A stretch of 64,000 bases of DNA from Petrolisthes cinctipes (taxonomy: Eukaryota; Arthropoda; Malacostraca; Decapoda; Porcellanidae), in contig JAWQEG010000285.1 of NCBI GenBank assembly GCA_033782935.1, positions 62,001 through 126,000 on the forward strand. Reading direction: 5' to 3'. Of this stretch, positions 1-21,205 are shown in pieces (positions within the stretch are counted from its first letter, which is position 1; the number at the start of each line of letters is the position of its first letter). The notes under the pieces are model-generated. The model made no database searches and was not told the DNA's origin. It saw only the letters and a program-made list of their open reading frames with translations. The translations under genes and the position numbers were made by a program.

Positions 1-14
1 TATTATAAACGTGC

Positions 15-179
<165 letters not shown>

Positions 180-251
180 CAGTACTGTTCGATCCATTAT
201 TTTACAATGTCTCGTTCTTCACTGTACCATGGTTCATTGTTTTCCCCACAG

Positions 252-374
252 CGTGCGAGGAACAATCTAAGTGTATCAAGAAAGCAGGACAGTGTGTGAA
301 AGGCGAGTGCACCAGCGGGAAATCCAAGCAAGGCAAAAAGTGGTGTTCTAGTGCCGACTGCAAGTGCTGTCTCC
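252..374 (+). CDS. Gene 0 exon A (eight-Cys module)
   Basis: 123 bases, 41 codons, symmetric phase 1-1. The acceptor is a pyrimidine-rich stretch ending ccccacag; the donor is gtaagt at 375. Cys spacing is x5, x6, x4, x11, x4, x1, x0. The closest relative is gene 1 exon A (18942-19064), with the same length and spacing. Confidence 0.8.
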
Positions 375-1478
375 GTAAGTACAATACAGTACCGTATGTA
401 TCAGGATATCCCATAACGGAATAAGGACAAGGTAAGGAATATATGAGAGAGACGGACATCAGTAGCGAGCAAGGAAGGATACAAGATCATGAAAAAGAGA
501 GAAAGGATGGAAAGGACAGGCAAGGTACAAATTATTCGAAGAATGTTGGGGAGGAGTATGAAAGTGAGGGGAAGAAAGGCCATGACAAAAGAGATGATTA
601 AGTAAAACAGAAACAGTTATTTACATAATTATGGAAAGGCTATGAGAAAGACAGGGAGGTACCGTGTGCTGACAAACGTAGCATAAGCCAGTTATGACAA
701 GCATGAAAGGTGGGGATGTGGGACAGAAATATATTTTATAGGGCAAGACAGGAATCGTAAGGAATGATGCAAGGTGATGTTAACAAAAGGTAGGAAGGAA
801 GGAGTAAATCTATAGGGTTGTATAGAAGAGGAACTGCATACTCAGGATAACAAGACAGAAAAGAGAGAGACAATAACAGTTAATGTATAAAACCAGTATT
901 TATGCATTACTGTTGCTGACAACCAATACTTATTAGTTTCTGTCTCTCTGATACTTGCTTTACTTTTTATCCCTTCAATATCATTACTCTTGATTATTAT
1001 CGTTTTTTAGACTGATATTTCCATAACATTAGTGATTTCTTCTGTTTTTCTAACTGCACCCTATTCCCAATAACATTATTATGTGTTCTCTATCACTGAC
1101 TTCTCTCTATTATCTCCCCTTCAATAACGATGTTCCTGCAGCTTCTTCTCCTCCCTTCAACTTCTTTTCATCTAACTTCAACCTTATACATTTCCGCACT
1201 TCAGTTTTCTATTCCCCTTAACCATTACAGTTTTCCTAGCTTCCCGATCTACTCCTAGCATTTTTACTCCTCCCACATAATTCTTCACTCATAGAAGAAC
1301 ACCATTCCTCTAACCTGTGGGCCTCTTTCCCTGGCAGCTGGAACCGCTGATTGCGTGACCAAGCCTAAATGTGAGAAAGTAGGCGGGACTTGCACTGGCA
1401 AGAAACAATGTGACGGAGACTGGACCCAGGCCAAGAAGTACTGTGTTGGGAATAAGTGTGGCTGCTGCGTCAAGTCTG
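252..1478 (+). CDS. Gene 0: 3' part of a modular cysteine-rich secreted protein (exons A and B)
   Basis: Two spliced exons, 252-374 (module A) and 1338-1478 (module B), of a gene whose 5' part lies left of the window. Both are flanked by AG and GT, and both introns are phase 1, so A joins B in frame with a Pro codon at the junction. Each exon encodes one eight-cysteine module with the frame C-x5-C-x6-C ... C-x4-C-x-C-C, rich in Lys and Gly. The same A-B order occurs in gene 1 at 18942 and 19670. The intron after A is homologous to the A intron of gene 2 over several hundred bases. The terminal exon shared by genes 1 and 2 is not found here. A strong acceptor at 2074 would instead add a short tail ending at TAA 2128-2130, which I regard as weak. 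Function unknown; the secreted location is inferred from the paralogues. Confidence 0.75.
1338..1478 (+). CDS. Gene 0 exon B (eight-Cys module)
   Basis: 141 bases, 47 codons, phase 1-1. Acceptor ctggcag; donor gtaaca at 1479, the same unusual donor as gene 1 exon B. Cys spacing is x5, x6, x5, x10, x4, x1, x0. The last cysteines are C-G-C-C rather than the C-K-C-C of A and C modules, which marks type B. Confidence 0.78.
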
Positions 1479-2560
1479 GTAACAAAACATACAGCTCTAA
1501 CTATACTTTCCTCATTATTTCTCCTTCTCTCCTTCCTCCTCCTGTATCACTCCCTCTTACAACTTCACAATTTCCTTCCTCAACTACTCCCATTAAAAAA
1601 AAAAAAATCATCATCTTATTCAGCTTTTGCATTACATCTTTGTGTTCATTCTTCCCCCTTCCTTATCTCATTCCATCCTTTCCTCCATTCACTACTCTAA
1701 GTTTTATTGACATTAGCGATTTCAAGAGCATGTTATTAACCCAAACTTAAGATGTAAGTTTATAATTCAACTACTGTACTAACATCATAATTACTTTATG
1801 TCTAGCTTACAATAACTAATAAGTTAAAGAAGTAAATAATTAAGTATTGATTATAATATAAGGCATAACTTTAGTACATAACATAACCTATTGTAGGTAT
1901 AACTTTTGGACCTAACCTAAGACACTTTCAGCCAATATTCACAATTAACATCACTCGGATGCTTCACCCGAGAGCCTTAACAACACAACAATACTTTAAC
2001 ATCTTACACAAGTTACCTAAGCTAAATAATGGCCAACACACCTCAGATGATGTATGGTGAGTTTTTTCTTTCAGACATTTATACGATATGTAACACATGG
2101 TATATGTATGTATGTATTGATATCAAGTAATTAAGGGGATTTAATTTTGTAGCGTCCCAAGAACTTTTCATGCTGCTATATGCTGTGCTAACATGAGACT
2201 CCTGTAGTCGGTTTTCGTCTGATTCACATCTGATCAACGTGAGTCGTAGGTGTGGTACCATACATAGCATTGTTTGTATGGTAAACTGTCAATGCAGGAC
2301 AGCACTTGTGAGACATAGTATTGATGTTGTGATTGTTTTCTTTATTTATGATCTGTGAAATAATAGTGAGAAAGCCAATCTTTATTTTTATGTTTATAAT
2401 GGATAGCCGGAGGACTCCAAGTGTGTGAAATATGTATTGCACAGGTGCCACGTCAGCAACTCGCAGAGAGAAGAAAAAAACCTATTATATATATATATAT
2501 ATTAAGAAGATGAGGACGAAAGGCTGAGAGCACGCTTATTGTCCTCATCTGTGAAGTAAA
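1479..2560 (+). other. Non-coding stretch after gene 0 exon B
   Basis: The part near 1890-2040 aligns by eye with the matching intron of gene 1 (20045-20180), so it is ancestral intron. A pyrimidine-rich acceptor ends at 2074; reading on in phase 1 gives 18 residues and a TAA at 2128-2130. The paralogues' terminal exon, recognisable by the bases gatgaattctgttga, is absent. A short (TA)n lies near 2490-2510. Confidence 0.4.
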
Positions 2561-3430
2561 ATGAGTGAGAGAGGTTCATAATAATGTCAAATTTCGTTCA
2601 TGATGCATTTGAAGGACCATAAGTCGTAGTAAGGGGAAAGATGGATGGAAGTGAATGCTCCAGAGTTGACCAGTTGATTACATGAAAGACAGAATGTTCC
2701 AGTTAACTCTTGCATTAAAGAATTATTCACAACGCACCCTGCCCATGGCTGTTGTGAATATTGAACCAATACACTCATGATAGCCATGCTCCATATAGGG
2801 AAGGATGAGACCTCTGTATAGAGACAGCAACTGCATGGGGGTGAATTATTCATGGAATATGCGCTAGACACCTAACTTCTTTGACAAAGTTTTAGCTTGA
2901 GAGGTAATATGATCTCTCCAAGAGAGATAGTGAGAAAAAGGGACTCCAAGCATAATAAGGGATATAGAGAGATCGAGTTGAGGGGATAGTCATTTGGAAG
3001 ACTAACACGAGTTGAAAGGTGAAGGAATTGAGTATTGGAGGCATTGAAAGCCATAACATTTCTCTGGAGTAGTCCAGAGTAGAATCGTTGGCATAGGAGT
3101 GGATAGGGGAGGAAGTACAGTTAAGAAGGACATTGATGAAAAGGAGAAAGAGAGTAGGTGATAGGACAGATCCCTGAGGAACACCACTGTTGACAGTCTT
3201 AGGGAAAGAACAGTGTTCGTTTACAACAGCAGCTGTGTATTGGCCTAAAAGAAATCCAGATATGAAGGCACAGAGAGATGAAAGAAGATTGTCCAAGGCC
3301 TGGAAGACCCTGTATGGTGATAGAAGGGTGGAACTGCAAGCACAAAGAATGTAGAAGGAATGGAAGGACAGTTGATGAATAGAAAGGGAGCGGCTGTGGC
3401 CAAAGACGTGCCAAAACCCATCAATGGCAA
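2560..3430 (-). mobile_element. LINE reverse transcriptase fragment (degenerate)
   Basis: On the - strand, 3296-2892 encodes a reverse transcriptase stretch with the SGVPQGSVLSP motif followed by a decayed catalytic box reading YANDSTL instead of YADD. Frames are broken on either side and short RT-like pieces continue toward 2590. It is a dead non-LTR retrotransposon fragment between gene 0 exon B and the 3' duplicated block. It may have replaced the terminal exon of gene 0. Confidence 0.75.
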
Positions 3431-3759
3431 TGTTCCCCTAAAAAGGCCCAAATACAGGTGAGTTAATCGTGGTTCCATTTTTGTGATAATCAAACATATC
3501 ATACTAAAATGTATATACTATACAATTGTGGCCAAGTGTATCAATCCAAACGTCTCCCAGCCAACCCTAAATGAGGCACCATCACTACCATGAATACGAG
3601 AGGTGAAAGTGAAGCAGAGCAACACTCATTTACCTGTGTCGCATCAGTTACTTGAGTTACCGAGAGGATTAGTGTTTCGCTGATTCGACCATTTCTAAAC
3701 TGATCCGCAGAGGGCTATTTAAGTCGGCAGAAGGGGGTGCGCAGAGGAAGGAGAGGGAG

Positions 3760-3782
3760 CACACACACACACACACACACAT
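3760..3782. repeat. (CA)n microsatellite
   Basis: A short pure CA run at the end of a G/A-rich stretch. Nothing coding is seen from 3430 to 3875. Confidence 0.9.
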
Positions 3783-3875
3783 ACTGTTTTTCAGCTACGT
3801 CCACTCAATTACCATTTAAAAGTAAATAGACGTTACTGCCCTTCTCGTGTAACATTAGGAGTTAAAGCTGCATTT

Positions 3876-4330
3876 CCTATAGACAACCCTTACAACCATA
3901 ACAACTCCCAAAACTCATACAATACAACCATTCAACACACATACCACCAACACTGTAATCTATTCCTATGCCTCTACTAACCCTATACTGGTATCCTCCC
4001 TCAGGAAAACAGTGGCCAATAGAGGATGCCAAGTACTGTACACCATTGATGAGAGGTGACCTGTGTGCTGAGCTACAGTACTGTACGCCGGTACTTACCA
4101 AGTTTATCCAGCAAGTGATCATTTGGGCCACAACTCTTCAGCACCATCATCCTATACTTTATATGTACTGTTTCTACATAAAGTTAATGAATAAAAAACA
4201 TATCCTGAACAAGCCTTTGGATAACCCATTGTCAGCCAGACTACGGGAGATGTTAATATACTGTATCTTATTATAGTGATATGCACCATAATCCTAAGGA
4301 ATGTAGACAATTTTTATCATCATATTAATA
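3876..4330 (+). other. Duplicated 3' block, copy of gene 0 (putative last 3'UTR exon)
   Basis: This block recurs almost unchanged at 21840-22200 and 52206-52690. It contains a strong acceptor (tcctccctcag, AG ending at 4004) and about 185 bases later AATAAA at 4190-4195. In genes 1 and 2 the same block follows a conserved donor, so I read it as a non-coding last exon of each array member. A 102-codon open frame starting at 3968 is kept in three copies, but it spans the acceptor and has no known domain, so I do not call it a gene. Confidence 0.45.
4190..4195 (+). terminator. AATAAA polyadenylation signal, gene 0 block
   Basis: The hexamer is in the same position in all three copies of the 3' block (22155-22160 and 52528-52533). 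Confidence 0.4.
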
Positions 4331-4469
4331 TTAAATTGATAATTTTGCATAGTGATAGACATCAATTATTACATGGCTACCCCGGCCATATTCGGTGGCA
4401 CATAATGATCCGAATACAGCTATATTCAGATTAAATACTTCCAACCTTTCACATACACTCGTACAATAT

Positions 4470-4978
4470 ACTCTGACCAGTAGGGCTAGAATAATGATTG
4501 TTGTAGGATCTGGTCACTTTCTAGTGGATTTGAGGAGATCTGCCCACATGGATTAAAAATCCACATGAGGTGTACTGCAACCAGAGTTTGTTTTTTTCTC
4601 AATGCCGAGTGGACCGCCAGCACACAGGGGGTGCATTTCCCTTTGCATGCAGCAGTGTAAACTCCCGGTCTCATGGAAGGTGCGGCCCCACTTGTAGCTC
4701 TGGTGGTAACGTGGACTTGGGCCCACAGCACTGGCTGTTGGATCAAAGACCTTCTCCCCAATCTCCCTGGCAGTCGGAGGCCCCCAGACTCCCTGGTCCA
4801 GTAAGCTCTGGTCCCATTTCCCTGGGATATGCTTCGGTAGCCCAGGCATATAGGGCCAGCCCCTCCTTTATTTTAATTTGTTTTTTCACTGCGACCAGAG
4901 TGTACCGGGGGTCTGTGGGGCAGGAGGCCATTATTCCCCGGGAGAACATCAACAACAACAACAACAACTCTGACCAGT
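4470..4978 (+). mobile_element. Short retroposon with (AAC)n tail and target duplication
   Basis: An insert of about 485 bases (4482-4966) ends in an (AAC)n tail. It is flanked by the direct repeat actctgaccagt at 4470-4481 and 4967-4978. The same insert with the same flanks is at 52808-53293, so the insertion predates duplication of the 3' block. It is a SINE or a 5'-truncated LINE; no coding domain is recognised. Confidence 0.75.
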
Positions 4979-5800
4979 CACTCACACTCTTAACAAGCTG
5001 GGAGATAAGAGTGAAATTCCCCACATCCTAATCAACAAGTAGACAGGAGTGAAGAATCTCTTGTCCACAACTTAGTCATGATACTCAATTATAAATAAAA
5101 ATGTAAACATTACAACTAGTGCAGGGCTATATTTTTGCATTATTTTTATATTATAAATGATATGCAGCAAAAGATAACGTCCACCTAGCTAGGCAAGGCG
5201 CCACAGTTACTTGTTTGAACACAATGACAAAGAGAATTGCATACAGTACCCCTCCTTTCCAATCCCAGGGTATGGATTCTACCTGTCCATCTATAAAAGG
5301 ACTATACATGTATATGCAGCATGGGCAAGTTAAGATATGAAAGCTGACAAGTATACCTCTGTATACACCTTTTCACCTAAATTCTGAGACAGGCCCACTA
5401 GCACAGGAAGCAAGATAACTTGTGACATACTAAGCCTCAACAACCATTGGTGGGGCAACACAATAGAAATTTTTTTCACTGGGCTGCTGCATTCGGTCAG
5501 GCCAACAACTGGTATGGGTTCATTCGGAACAACCTTGCAATAATTGTATTTCGGCACATCAGTTCCAGGGCTGATTAGATCTTTTTGGATCAACCTTGTA
5601 AAGCAGGGGGTTGCCCCTCTCTGTAGAATTTCCAATGCTGTGCTAGTCCGGGACATCCATACAACCCGTTGTCAGTGCCAACACAGACTGAGTCACAATG
5701 GAATGGCTTCAGAAGAAAGGTAGTTCGAGAGGTCACCTTTTTGTGGTCCCGGCTGGTGGAGAATGAATGAAAAATATTCAATAAATAGAGTAGTTCTGGG
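4979..5800 (+). other. Continuation of duplicated 3' flank (copy at 53294-54020)
   Basis: Colinear with 53294-54020 at high identity. The last part (5470-5760) is a frame-shifted version of a sequence that is open for 164 codons in the other copy. No functional gene can be supported here. Confidence 0.6.
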
Positions 5801-6422
5801 GTTGAGTGTCACCTAAAATCGTTTGACCTTCCCTTATCTTTATTACTGATCAAAAGCACCCGAATAATATATTATGAAATTCCGAGTCCACCGATGTTGT
5901 CATTATGAAGGTGTTGGTGTCTCAAATACATTGGGTTTTTAAATGCAGATGATGAGGGTAAAATGGGAATATGATGTCAATGTATGACGTGATGGTTTCA
6001 GTGTAGGAAGGGGAAAGAACAGTGTAAAGTTTCCGGGGTCAGTATCATACAGTGAACTAAAAAAAAGTTGTTGTTTTTTGAAGAACAGGTCTTTCTGTTC
6101 TTTTTCTTCAACGTTGGGGTTTTCATTCATATTTGGGTCAATTTGATACTTTCTATTCTTTATTTACCATAAAGCTAGGAGGAAATAACCTTTCATTAAC
6201 CTAATCTGGCCTGACCTAGTCTAACCTATCCTAACCCAAAATGTTGCTCCCAGGGGCATCCGAAGGATATTTTATAAAGGGGGGGGGGAAGTAAATTAAA
6301 TTATACATACATGTGCGGTTTTATAATACAAGGTGATCATAAAGTCTTTAACTGATTAATGAAATTTAGAATTTTAAAACTGTAGATACGACCATAAAAT
6401 TTTGGTATTGACGCCTTGGGAA
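5800..6422. other. Intergenic, no gene seen
   Basis: AT-rich sequence with a G tract near 6279 and a few degenerate CCTAA motifs at 6200-6240. No open frame with coding character. Confidence 0.6.
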
Positions 6423-8100
6423 TGTTTCCTTTGTTCTTTATACAGACACAGTTGATGTCCTAACTCCCCACCTCAGTGTTGTCTTCAGGAGACTACTTCG
6501 GCTTGGTAGTATTCCTGAATGTTGGAGGTCTGCTAATGTTACCCCAATTCCCAAGGGCCCTCCTTCCCCAGTTGGCGATTACAGGCCGATTTCCATCACT
6601 CTTGTGGTGTCTAACGTGTTTGAGAGGCTGGTGGCTGTGCGTTTAAGTAACTTCATGGAACGTAATGGTGTATTACCATCCTCGCAGTTTGCATATCGAA
6701 GGGGCCTTGGAACGTGCGATGCACTTCTGTGTGTCTCTCATGTACTGCAGAATGCTTTGGAGTTGGGTCGTGAGGCTAGACAGGTGCAACTTGACTTTTC
6801 TGCCGCGTTTGATAGGGTAAACCATCTGGGTATCCTCTACAGACTTCGCTCAGTTGGTGTTGTCGGTTCAGTACTGTCTTGTCTTGTCTTAATTCCTCAC
6901 TGCTCGATCCCAGTATGTTGTTGTGGATGGTGTGCGGAGTAGAAGAGTTGAATTAATGTCTGGGGTGCCCCAAGGTAGTGTCTTAGGACCGTTGTTCCTA
7001 CTGTATACCTCTGAACTCTTTTACATCTTGGAGAATGACCTGTATGGTTATGCAGATGATTCCACCCTCATTGCTGTTGTGCCGAACTCTGGTGCCAGGA
7101 TTTCTGTTGCTCAGTCATTGGATGGTGACCTCGTTAAGATTAGTGATTGGATGAGGTGTGGGGTATGAGGTTGAATGTTGGCAAGACTAAGGCAATGGTC
7201 GTCTCTAGGTCTCACACGGTGTGTCCTTTATCGCCACCCTTGATTCTTGATGGGACTGTATTGGGGGAGGTTCTGAGGATTAGGTTATTCTGGGAGTTAT
7301 ATTGATGCCAAGGTGACGTTTGAGAAGCCGCCGGTTTCTAATGCTAATTTTCTTGCCGATGGTTCACTTGATTGTAATCTGAGTCTCCGTCATTCTGTTG
7401 CATCATTGTGCATGTTCTTTAAGATCAGAAGTGATGTGCTGTATCCTCTTAACTCGTCTCTGCCACCTCTGTATGTTCCAGCTCGTGTCACTCGTAGTGC
7501 GTTGGCCTCACATTTTTTTTTTTTTTTTTTTTTATACCTCAACCTCGGGACTGTAGGCTGTCAGTAGCCCGTGACTCTTGCGAGGCCCCGAGATTATTGG
7601 GTGTCACACCAGATAAGACAGTGCCACGAGCTTCGTGGTGATGTTGGTACCGTAGCTTCTCTTCTGCCCCACTAGATGACGACACCTTATTTATACACTA
7701 TCAGGAGAAAAGTCACTACACCGTCACTCATAGCATCTTCTATGTTGTGAGTTGACGACGATGTAGGGGGTATTTTCTTGACGTGTCGACGTAGCCAGGA
7801 TAATTAACGAACAGCTGGACCTATCAGATCACCTCTGAAAAATCCCAGACGTTTCTCATGGACCTGAACCCGGGCCCTTGCCATTTGCAGTCCGTTACTT
7901 TATCCACTCTGCCACAGCCTTCCCCTAGTTTGCTTACGTATTGCCGCGCTGTAGAACTTGTCAGTTCAGTCGATCGTTGTTTCATGGTCTGTGTCATTGT
8001 GGAATGGCCTTGGTAAATATGTCTTTGATGGTGTAGGACTGGCTGGCTTCAAGAGTAGGGCTAATATGTTTTTGAGTTAACTACTCATCTTTCTTTTTCT
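6423..8100 (+). mobile_element. LINE (Jockey/CR1-like) with reverse transcriptase, frameshifted and interrupted
   Basis: Reading across frames, the RT domain runs from about 6430 to 7200. It shows a VTPIPKG block, a DYRPISIT block, SQFAYRRG, QLDFSAAFDRVNH, SGVPQGSVLGP and the catalytic YADDSTL near 7048. It is broken by frameshifts near 6900 and 7165. The RT C-terminal extension continues to about 7508, is interrupted by a tRNA-like SINE, and resumes near 7935-8080 with a WSVSLWNGL-type end. The element is non-functional. The clade is inferred from the motif set and not certain. Confidence 0.85.
7509..7928 (-). mobile_element. tRNA-derived SINE nested in the LINE
   Basis: On the - strand a tRNA-like head has an A-box match (TGGCAGAGTGGA, around 7914-7903) and a B-box match (GGTTCAGGTCC, 7870-7860) at tRNA-like spacing. 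The body runs to an A tract at 7526-7509. It splits the C-terminal coding region of the + strand LINE, so it is the younger insertion. The anticodon stem does not pair well, so it is not a working tRNA gene. Confidence 0.6.
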
Positions 8101-8137
8101 ACGATGTCTTTTCTTTAGGTCTTTAGGTCTAATTTAA

Positions 8138-8191
8138 TAAAAATAATAATAATTATTATTATGTTAACCAATCACTAATTACTGTATATTC

Positions 8192-8249
<58 letters not shown>

Positions 8250-8305
8250 ATAATAATAATATTAATAATAATAATAACAATAATATTATTAATAATAATA
8301 ATAAT

Positions 8306-8380
<75 letters not shown>
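8138..8380. repeat. (TAA)n/(TTA)n compound microsatellite
   Basis: Long TAA runs alternate with their reverse complement TTA, so the tract can fold into hairpins. It directly follows the 3' end of the LINE and may have grown from that element's tail. Confidence 0.9.
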
Positions 8381-10503
8381 GGTCTGTACGTAACACAGAT
8401 TATGTGTATAAGAGTTTGAAATCAGTTACAGATTTTAAGGACACCCTGTATATCAAAATACACACACTACAAGTAGACATTTACCCGAAAATTCCAACGG
8501 GGTGGGGGTGGGGGGGGGGGGCAGATATTATTTCTAGCTACTGATTAAGCTGAGTCAGTCCCAAAAGAGCATATAATTTTTTTCAACTTAAATATTTTTC
8601 AGTGACTTCTTCTGATAAAGATAAGTATTATGTCTAAGGTAAGTTACGTAGGCCTACTACTTACATTAATCATGGTTAGTCTACCTGGAGAAGTTGAAAT
8701 TATACAAACCAGGTTTCTTTGAAAAGTATATAATTGGTAAAAGCAATAATGATACCTTGTGTTTCCTTTCCTTCCATTCAACTGTAGATATTCACCGTCA
8801 GTTGGAATGAAAGGACTACAAAATTGTGTTGTTGTAGTTCAATGTACAATACAGTATATCGCTTTCATTTTTAGCGGCGTTGAATGAGAAAATGTAATGT
8901 TATAGTATAAACTATTACAAAAGGCAGCAGGGATACCACAATAAGCATAATGTTGTAATTGTCATACAAGTTAAGAAAGTCTCTGTAACAACTATATTAA
9001 TTTATACCTTGATGACGTAGCCAGAACGAATAAAAGTATAAAGTCAATTTAACACATCAGGCTTGATTGTACACTTGTCCTATTTTAAAGGTAGCCAAGT
9101 GGTCAGCAATATTAGCAGGTGTAATGAATAACTGCGTCAAATATTCATAAAAACACTGAGTGAAATATTTACCTAAAGAAAAAAATATTCCATTGCAAAA
9201 ATGGAGAGCATGCAACACTCGTCAAGTTAATCAGTATTGTCATAAAAGATTCATCCATGTTCACATTATTAAATTTAAAAGTAAAAGTTGTCTTTTAGAA
9301 AATAATCTAGATCCAGATCCTCATGCCATTGGACATGTGTACAGAGTATGGGATAGGAGATGGGAGACGAGACATGTGAAGGAGAGGGTGGAAAGGGGGG
9401 ATTTATGTTACGTAGACAGCAGAAGGGGGAACAGGTGTGCGAGACAAGTGTAGGTGGAAATAAATAAAACTGAACAAAGCTGGAAGGTAGATGTCAAGCG
9501 TTGTGGAATTCACAAATGAATTCCAAGACATATTATACCTGTACACTTGGTTGTAGAAAATTCCTCCACGGTTGCTCTTTTTATTTCTCATTATTGTTTA
9601 CTTATTTATTTTTGCGGGAAATGCAAATTTCTGTTACTTCTGAGTGCTCTTGAGGAAGGTCAATTCTTGCAGATTAATAGTAGGTTTATTAATTAATTAC
9701 TCCAGACCAGACCAGGCCTGGAAGCACAATGGTACCTCAATTTCCAGTAGGGGACTTTTATTTTCATTTATTTATTTATTAATTTAATTTACTTATTTAG
9801 TTTATTGAGAAAGATGTGGATAAGTGGGCTAGAAACCCACTTATTGTTCACATCAAGATGCCTGGACACACTACGTTTGAAGGAGTTGACCATTTAGTAT
9901 ATTATTATTATAGACTGAGAGTACAGGTTAACTGTTTCATTAGGCTAGGGAGTTGGACAGAAAAGGGGTTAGACTGAGTAACTCGACAAGTGTTGCATGC
10001 CTTCAAATGAGAGTTCAGAAATGCTATGTCCACTATAATAGCGATAGAAGAAGAATATAATATACAAGTTAGTGAATGTTCACATTAATAGCAATGAAAA
10101 AATATAAAATACAAGGTAATGATTGTCCATAGTAATGCCGATAGAAGAATTAATGACTACAAATTAATTAATAAATAAAAACTTCAAAAGTAAGTGGTAT
10201 TATACCTTATGTTACATTTTATTAATTATTCAATGTTGATAATGTGAGGAGGAATTAATGAGGACGGCGGTGCCAGGGTTAGAACACGGATGATGAAAAA
10301 GAGTTAAAATGTGAAAGATAATATGATAACACGAGGTGATGAGAGAACACACGAGGAAATAAGCATAAATATCTAGTGTATAGGCTATACGGTATATACA
10401 TGGTTGAAATTCTGCCACGATTGACACCAATATTTCACCCTCATTTCACCCTTATAAAATTAATGCTTCAGGTCACTCTTTCTGTTTTTTTTCCTATGCC
10501 TTA
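8381..10503. other. Intergenic, no gene seen
   Basis: AT-rich non-coding DNA with a G tract near 8506-8521. Open frames in this stretch lack coding character or recognisable domains. Confidence 0.6.
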
Positions 10504-10800
10504 AAATTTGTCTGATATTATTTCTCTCTTATCTCTCCTTTACTTTCCTTTTGTCCCTATCTATCCTCTCTCCCTCGCTCCTCCCTCCCTTCCTGTTCCA
10601 CATTGCCCCCCCCCCCCTTTTTCTCCCTTTCCCAGCCCCTCCCTCTCCTCCCTTCACACAAAAGCGGGGGATGGGAGGGACACACAGGTGTTCAACTTGG
10701 GGACCAAACGGATGACGTGTCGCCTTTGTAGTTGTGGTTGTGGCTGCCATGACATATTTGTGGTTGTGGCTGCCATGACATATTTGTGGTCATGGGATCA
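10504..10800 (+). repeat. Dispersed repeat R, copy 1 (upstream of gene 1)
   Basis: A CT-rich stretch is followed by a segment around cctcccttcacac, then ggtgttcaacttgg and a GGATGACGTG-like motif. It is homologous to 23150-23400 (upstream of gene 2) and to 24740-24835. It is part of the duplicated 5' flank or a small mobile repeat; no coding content. Confidence 0.65.
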
Positions 10801-11347
10801 TCATTGTTTTGAGGACAAAGGTGAAACCATGACAGTTACATACAAATTTCTGTCAAACATTGAACACCTTATAAAGTTTAATAATTTTTTGTAACTTCCA
10901 ATCATTGTAAATGAAATCTGAAGTCTGCAGGGATTATAATGTAAAGAGAAATTTCAACAGCTTAATGTTGTAAAAGGAAATTGTTTATATATATTTTGCG
11001 GCTGATTTCAAAAGAAGGGTAATATTTTTAGCCTACTTGGAGACTTTTCTGCCAAGGCGTCAAAGAAGGACAACTGTAGCTGGTTCTTATAATGGAGGGG
11101 ACAGTGGTGTGTATGTGTGTGTGTGTGTTGTTCTTATACTCCAACACTCAATTCCTTATCAGGGTGTGATTGTCGTTTTGTGATTGTGACAGTGTAGTTG
11201 TGAATAGGTGGTTATGATGGTAAGATTGTGGTGGTGTGTTTGTGAATGTGATTATGAAGCTATAAATGTGGTAGTAGGTGTTTTGCTGTATTCGTGTTTA
11301 TCTGGGAATCTATGTACCAGGGTGATGATGTGGAAGAGGCTTACATT

Positions 11348-11399
<52 letters not shown>

Positions 11400-12060
11400 G
11401 GACGTGGAGGTTCTGGGAGGGTTTGGGTGATGCAGGGAACAATAGGTGGTTCGTAGGGGAAGGAGGGGAGGAAGGGGGGGGGGGACACATGCCACATCAT
11501 CCCGCTACTGAACAGGTGTAGCTGTGGGAAGGTTAGAGGAAGAGGGAGGTTGTACGAATTGGGGGTGAATTTAGGTGGGAGGAAAACCTGGGAGAGAAGG
11601 TGAAGGGAAAGTAAAGGGGAAAACGAAGGGGAGTTAATTAAAACGTGTATGCAATGCGGAACTGAAGGGATTTGAGTGCTAAAGAGGAAGAATGAATGTA
11701 AAAGTAGGTGAATTTAAAAGGGCGTGGGTAAGGGTAAAGAGAAGTTGGGTGAGCATAGGGAAGGAAAGTAACTGTGGGAGATGGTGTTAGTGGGCAAAAG
11801 AAGAATATATAAGGAGTGAATAAATCTGGATTTACTGAATTCTATGTAATGTCAGAGTTGAGTTATAAACGTAATTTTTTTGTTGTGAAATAGAGGTGTA
11901 GTTGTAAGCCTACTAGTTGGAAATAACGCAAAAGGAAGCGATGAAGGGTAGAGAGAGGTAGCGAAATAAAAGATGCTGAACAAATAGAAACAGAGAGCTA
12001 GAGGGTAAGTTGGTGTGGCAAGATTGGGGAAAAGTATAGCTGAGCTGGGAGTTGGGGAGG
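10801..12060. other. Upstream region of gene 1
   Basis: Non-coding, with (GT)n at 11350-11396 and purine-rich sequence up to the promoter. No exon is recognised. Confidence 0.6.
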
Positions 12061-12067
12061 GTTAAGG

Positions 12068-12080
12068 GTGGGAGGAGCTT
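12068..12080 (+). promoter_or_regulatory. Conserved promoter-proximal element of gene 1
   Basis: GTGGGAGGAGCTT is found here and at 26700-26712 in gene 2, in both cases about 27-30 bases before the TATA box. The sequence between this element and the TATA box is much less conserved. Confidence 0.45.
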
Positions 12081-12109
12081 ATGAGGTGCGAGGGAGGTGT
12101 GCAGATGAA

Positions 12110-12115
12110 TATAAG
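12110..12115 (+). promoter_or_regulatory. TATA box of gene 1
   Basis: TATAAG in the same relative position as TATAAA in gene 2 (26739-26744). Transcription would be expected to start about 30 bases downstream, giving a 5'UTR of about 155 bases to the ATG at 12296. Confidence 0.55.
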
Positions 12116-12295
12116 CCGAGACCGTCAACTGCATGTTGCAAAAGACCCAAGTACAGACACCTCTGCACACATCATAATACGGTAACAACTGGTCAACACA
12201 GTCTCCAACACACAGTTGTCCAGCCATTGTCATTACCAACACATCACCCTCAAGGAAGAAGAGTCGCTGGTAAGGGAGCCTGCCCTTTTATCCTC

Positions 12296-21182
<8,887 letters not shown>

Positions 21183-21205
<23 letters not shown>

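Noticed and set aside
6200..6240. Telomere-like CCTAA repeats, also near 46950 and 50600-50880
   Set aside because: Only two or three degenerate units each, inside AT-rich DNA or foldback elements; not telomeric.
7855..7928. Functional tRNA gene
   Set aside because: A- and B-box matches are present, but the stems pair poorly and the sequence continues into a 400-base A-tailed element.
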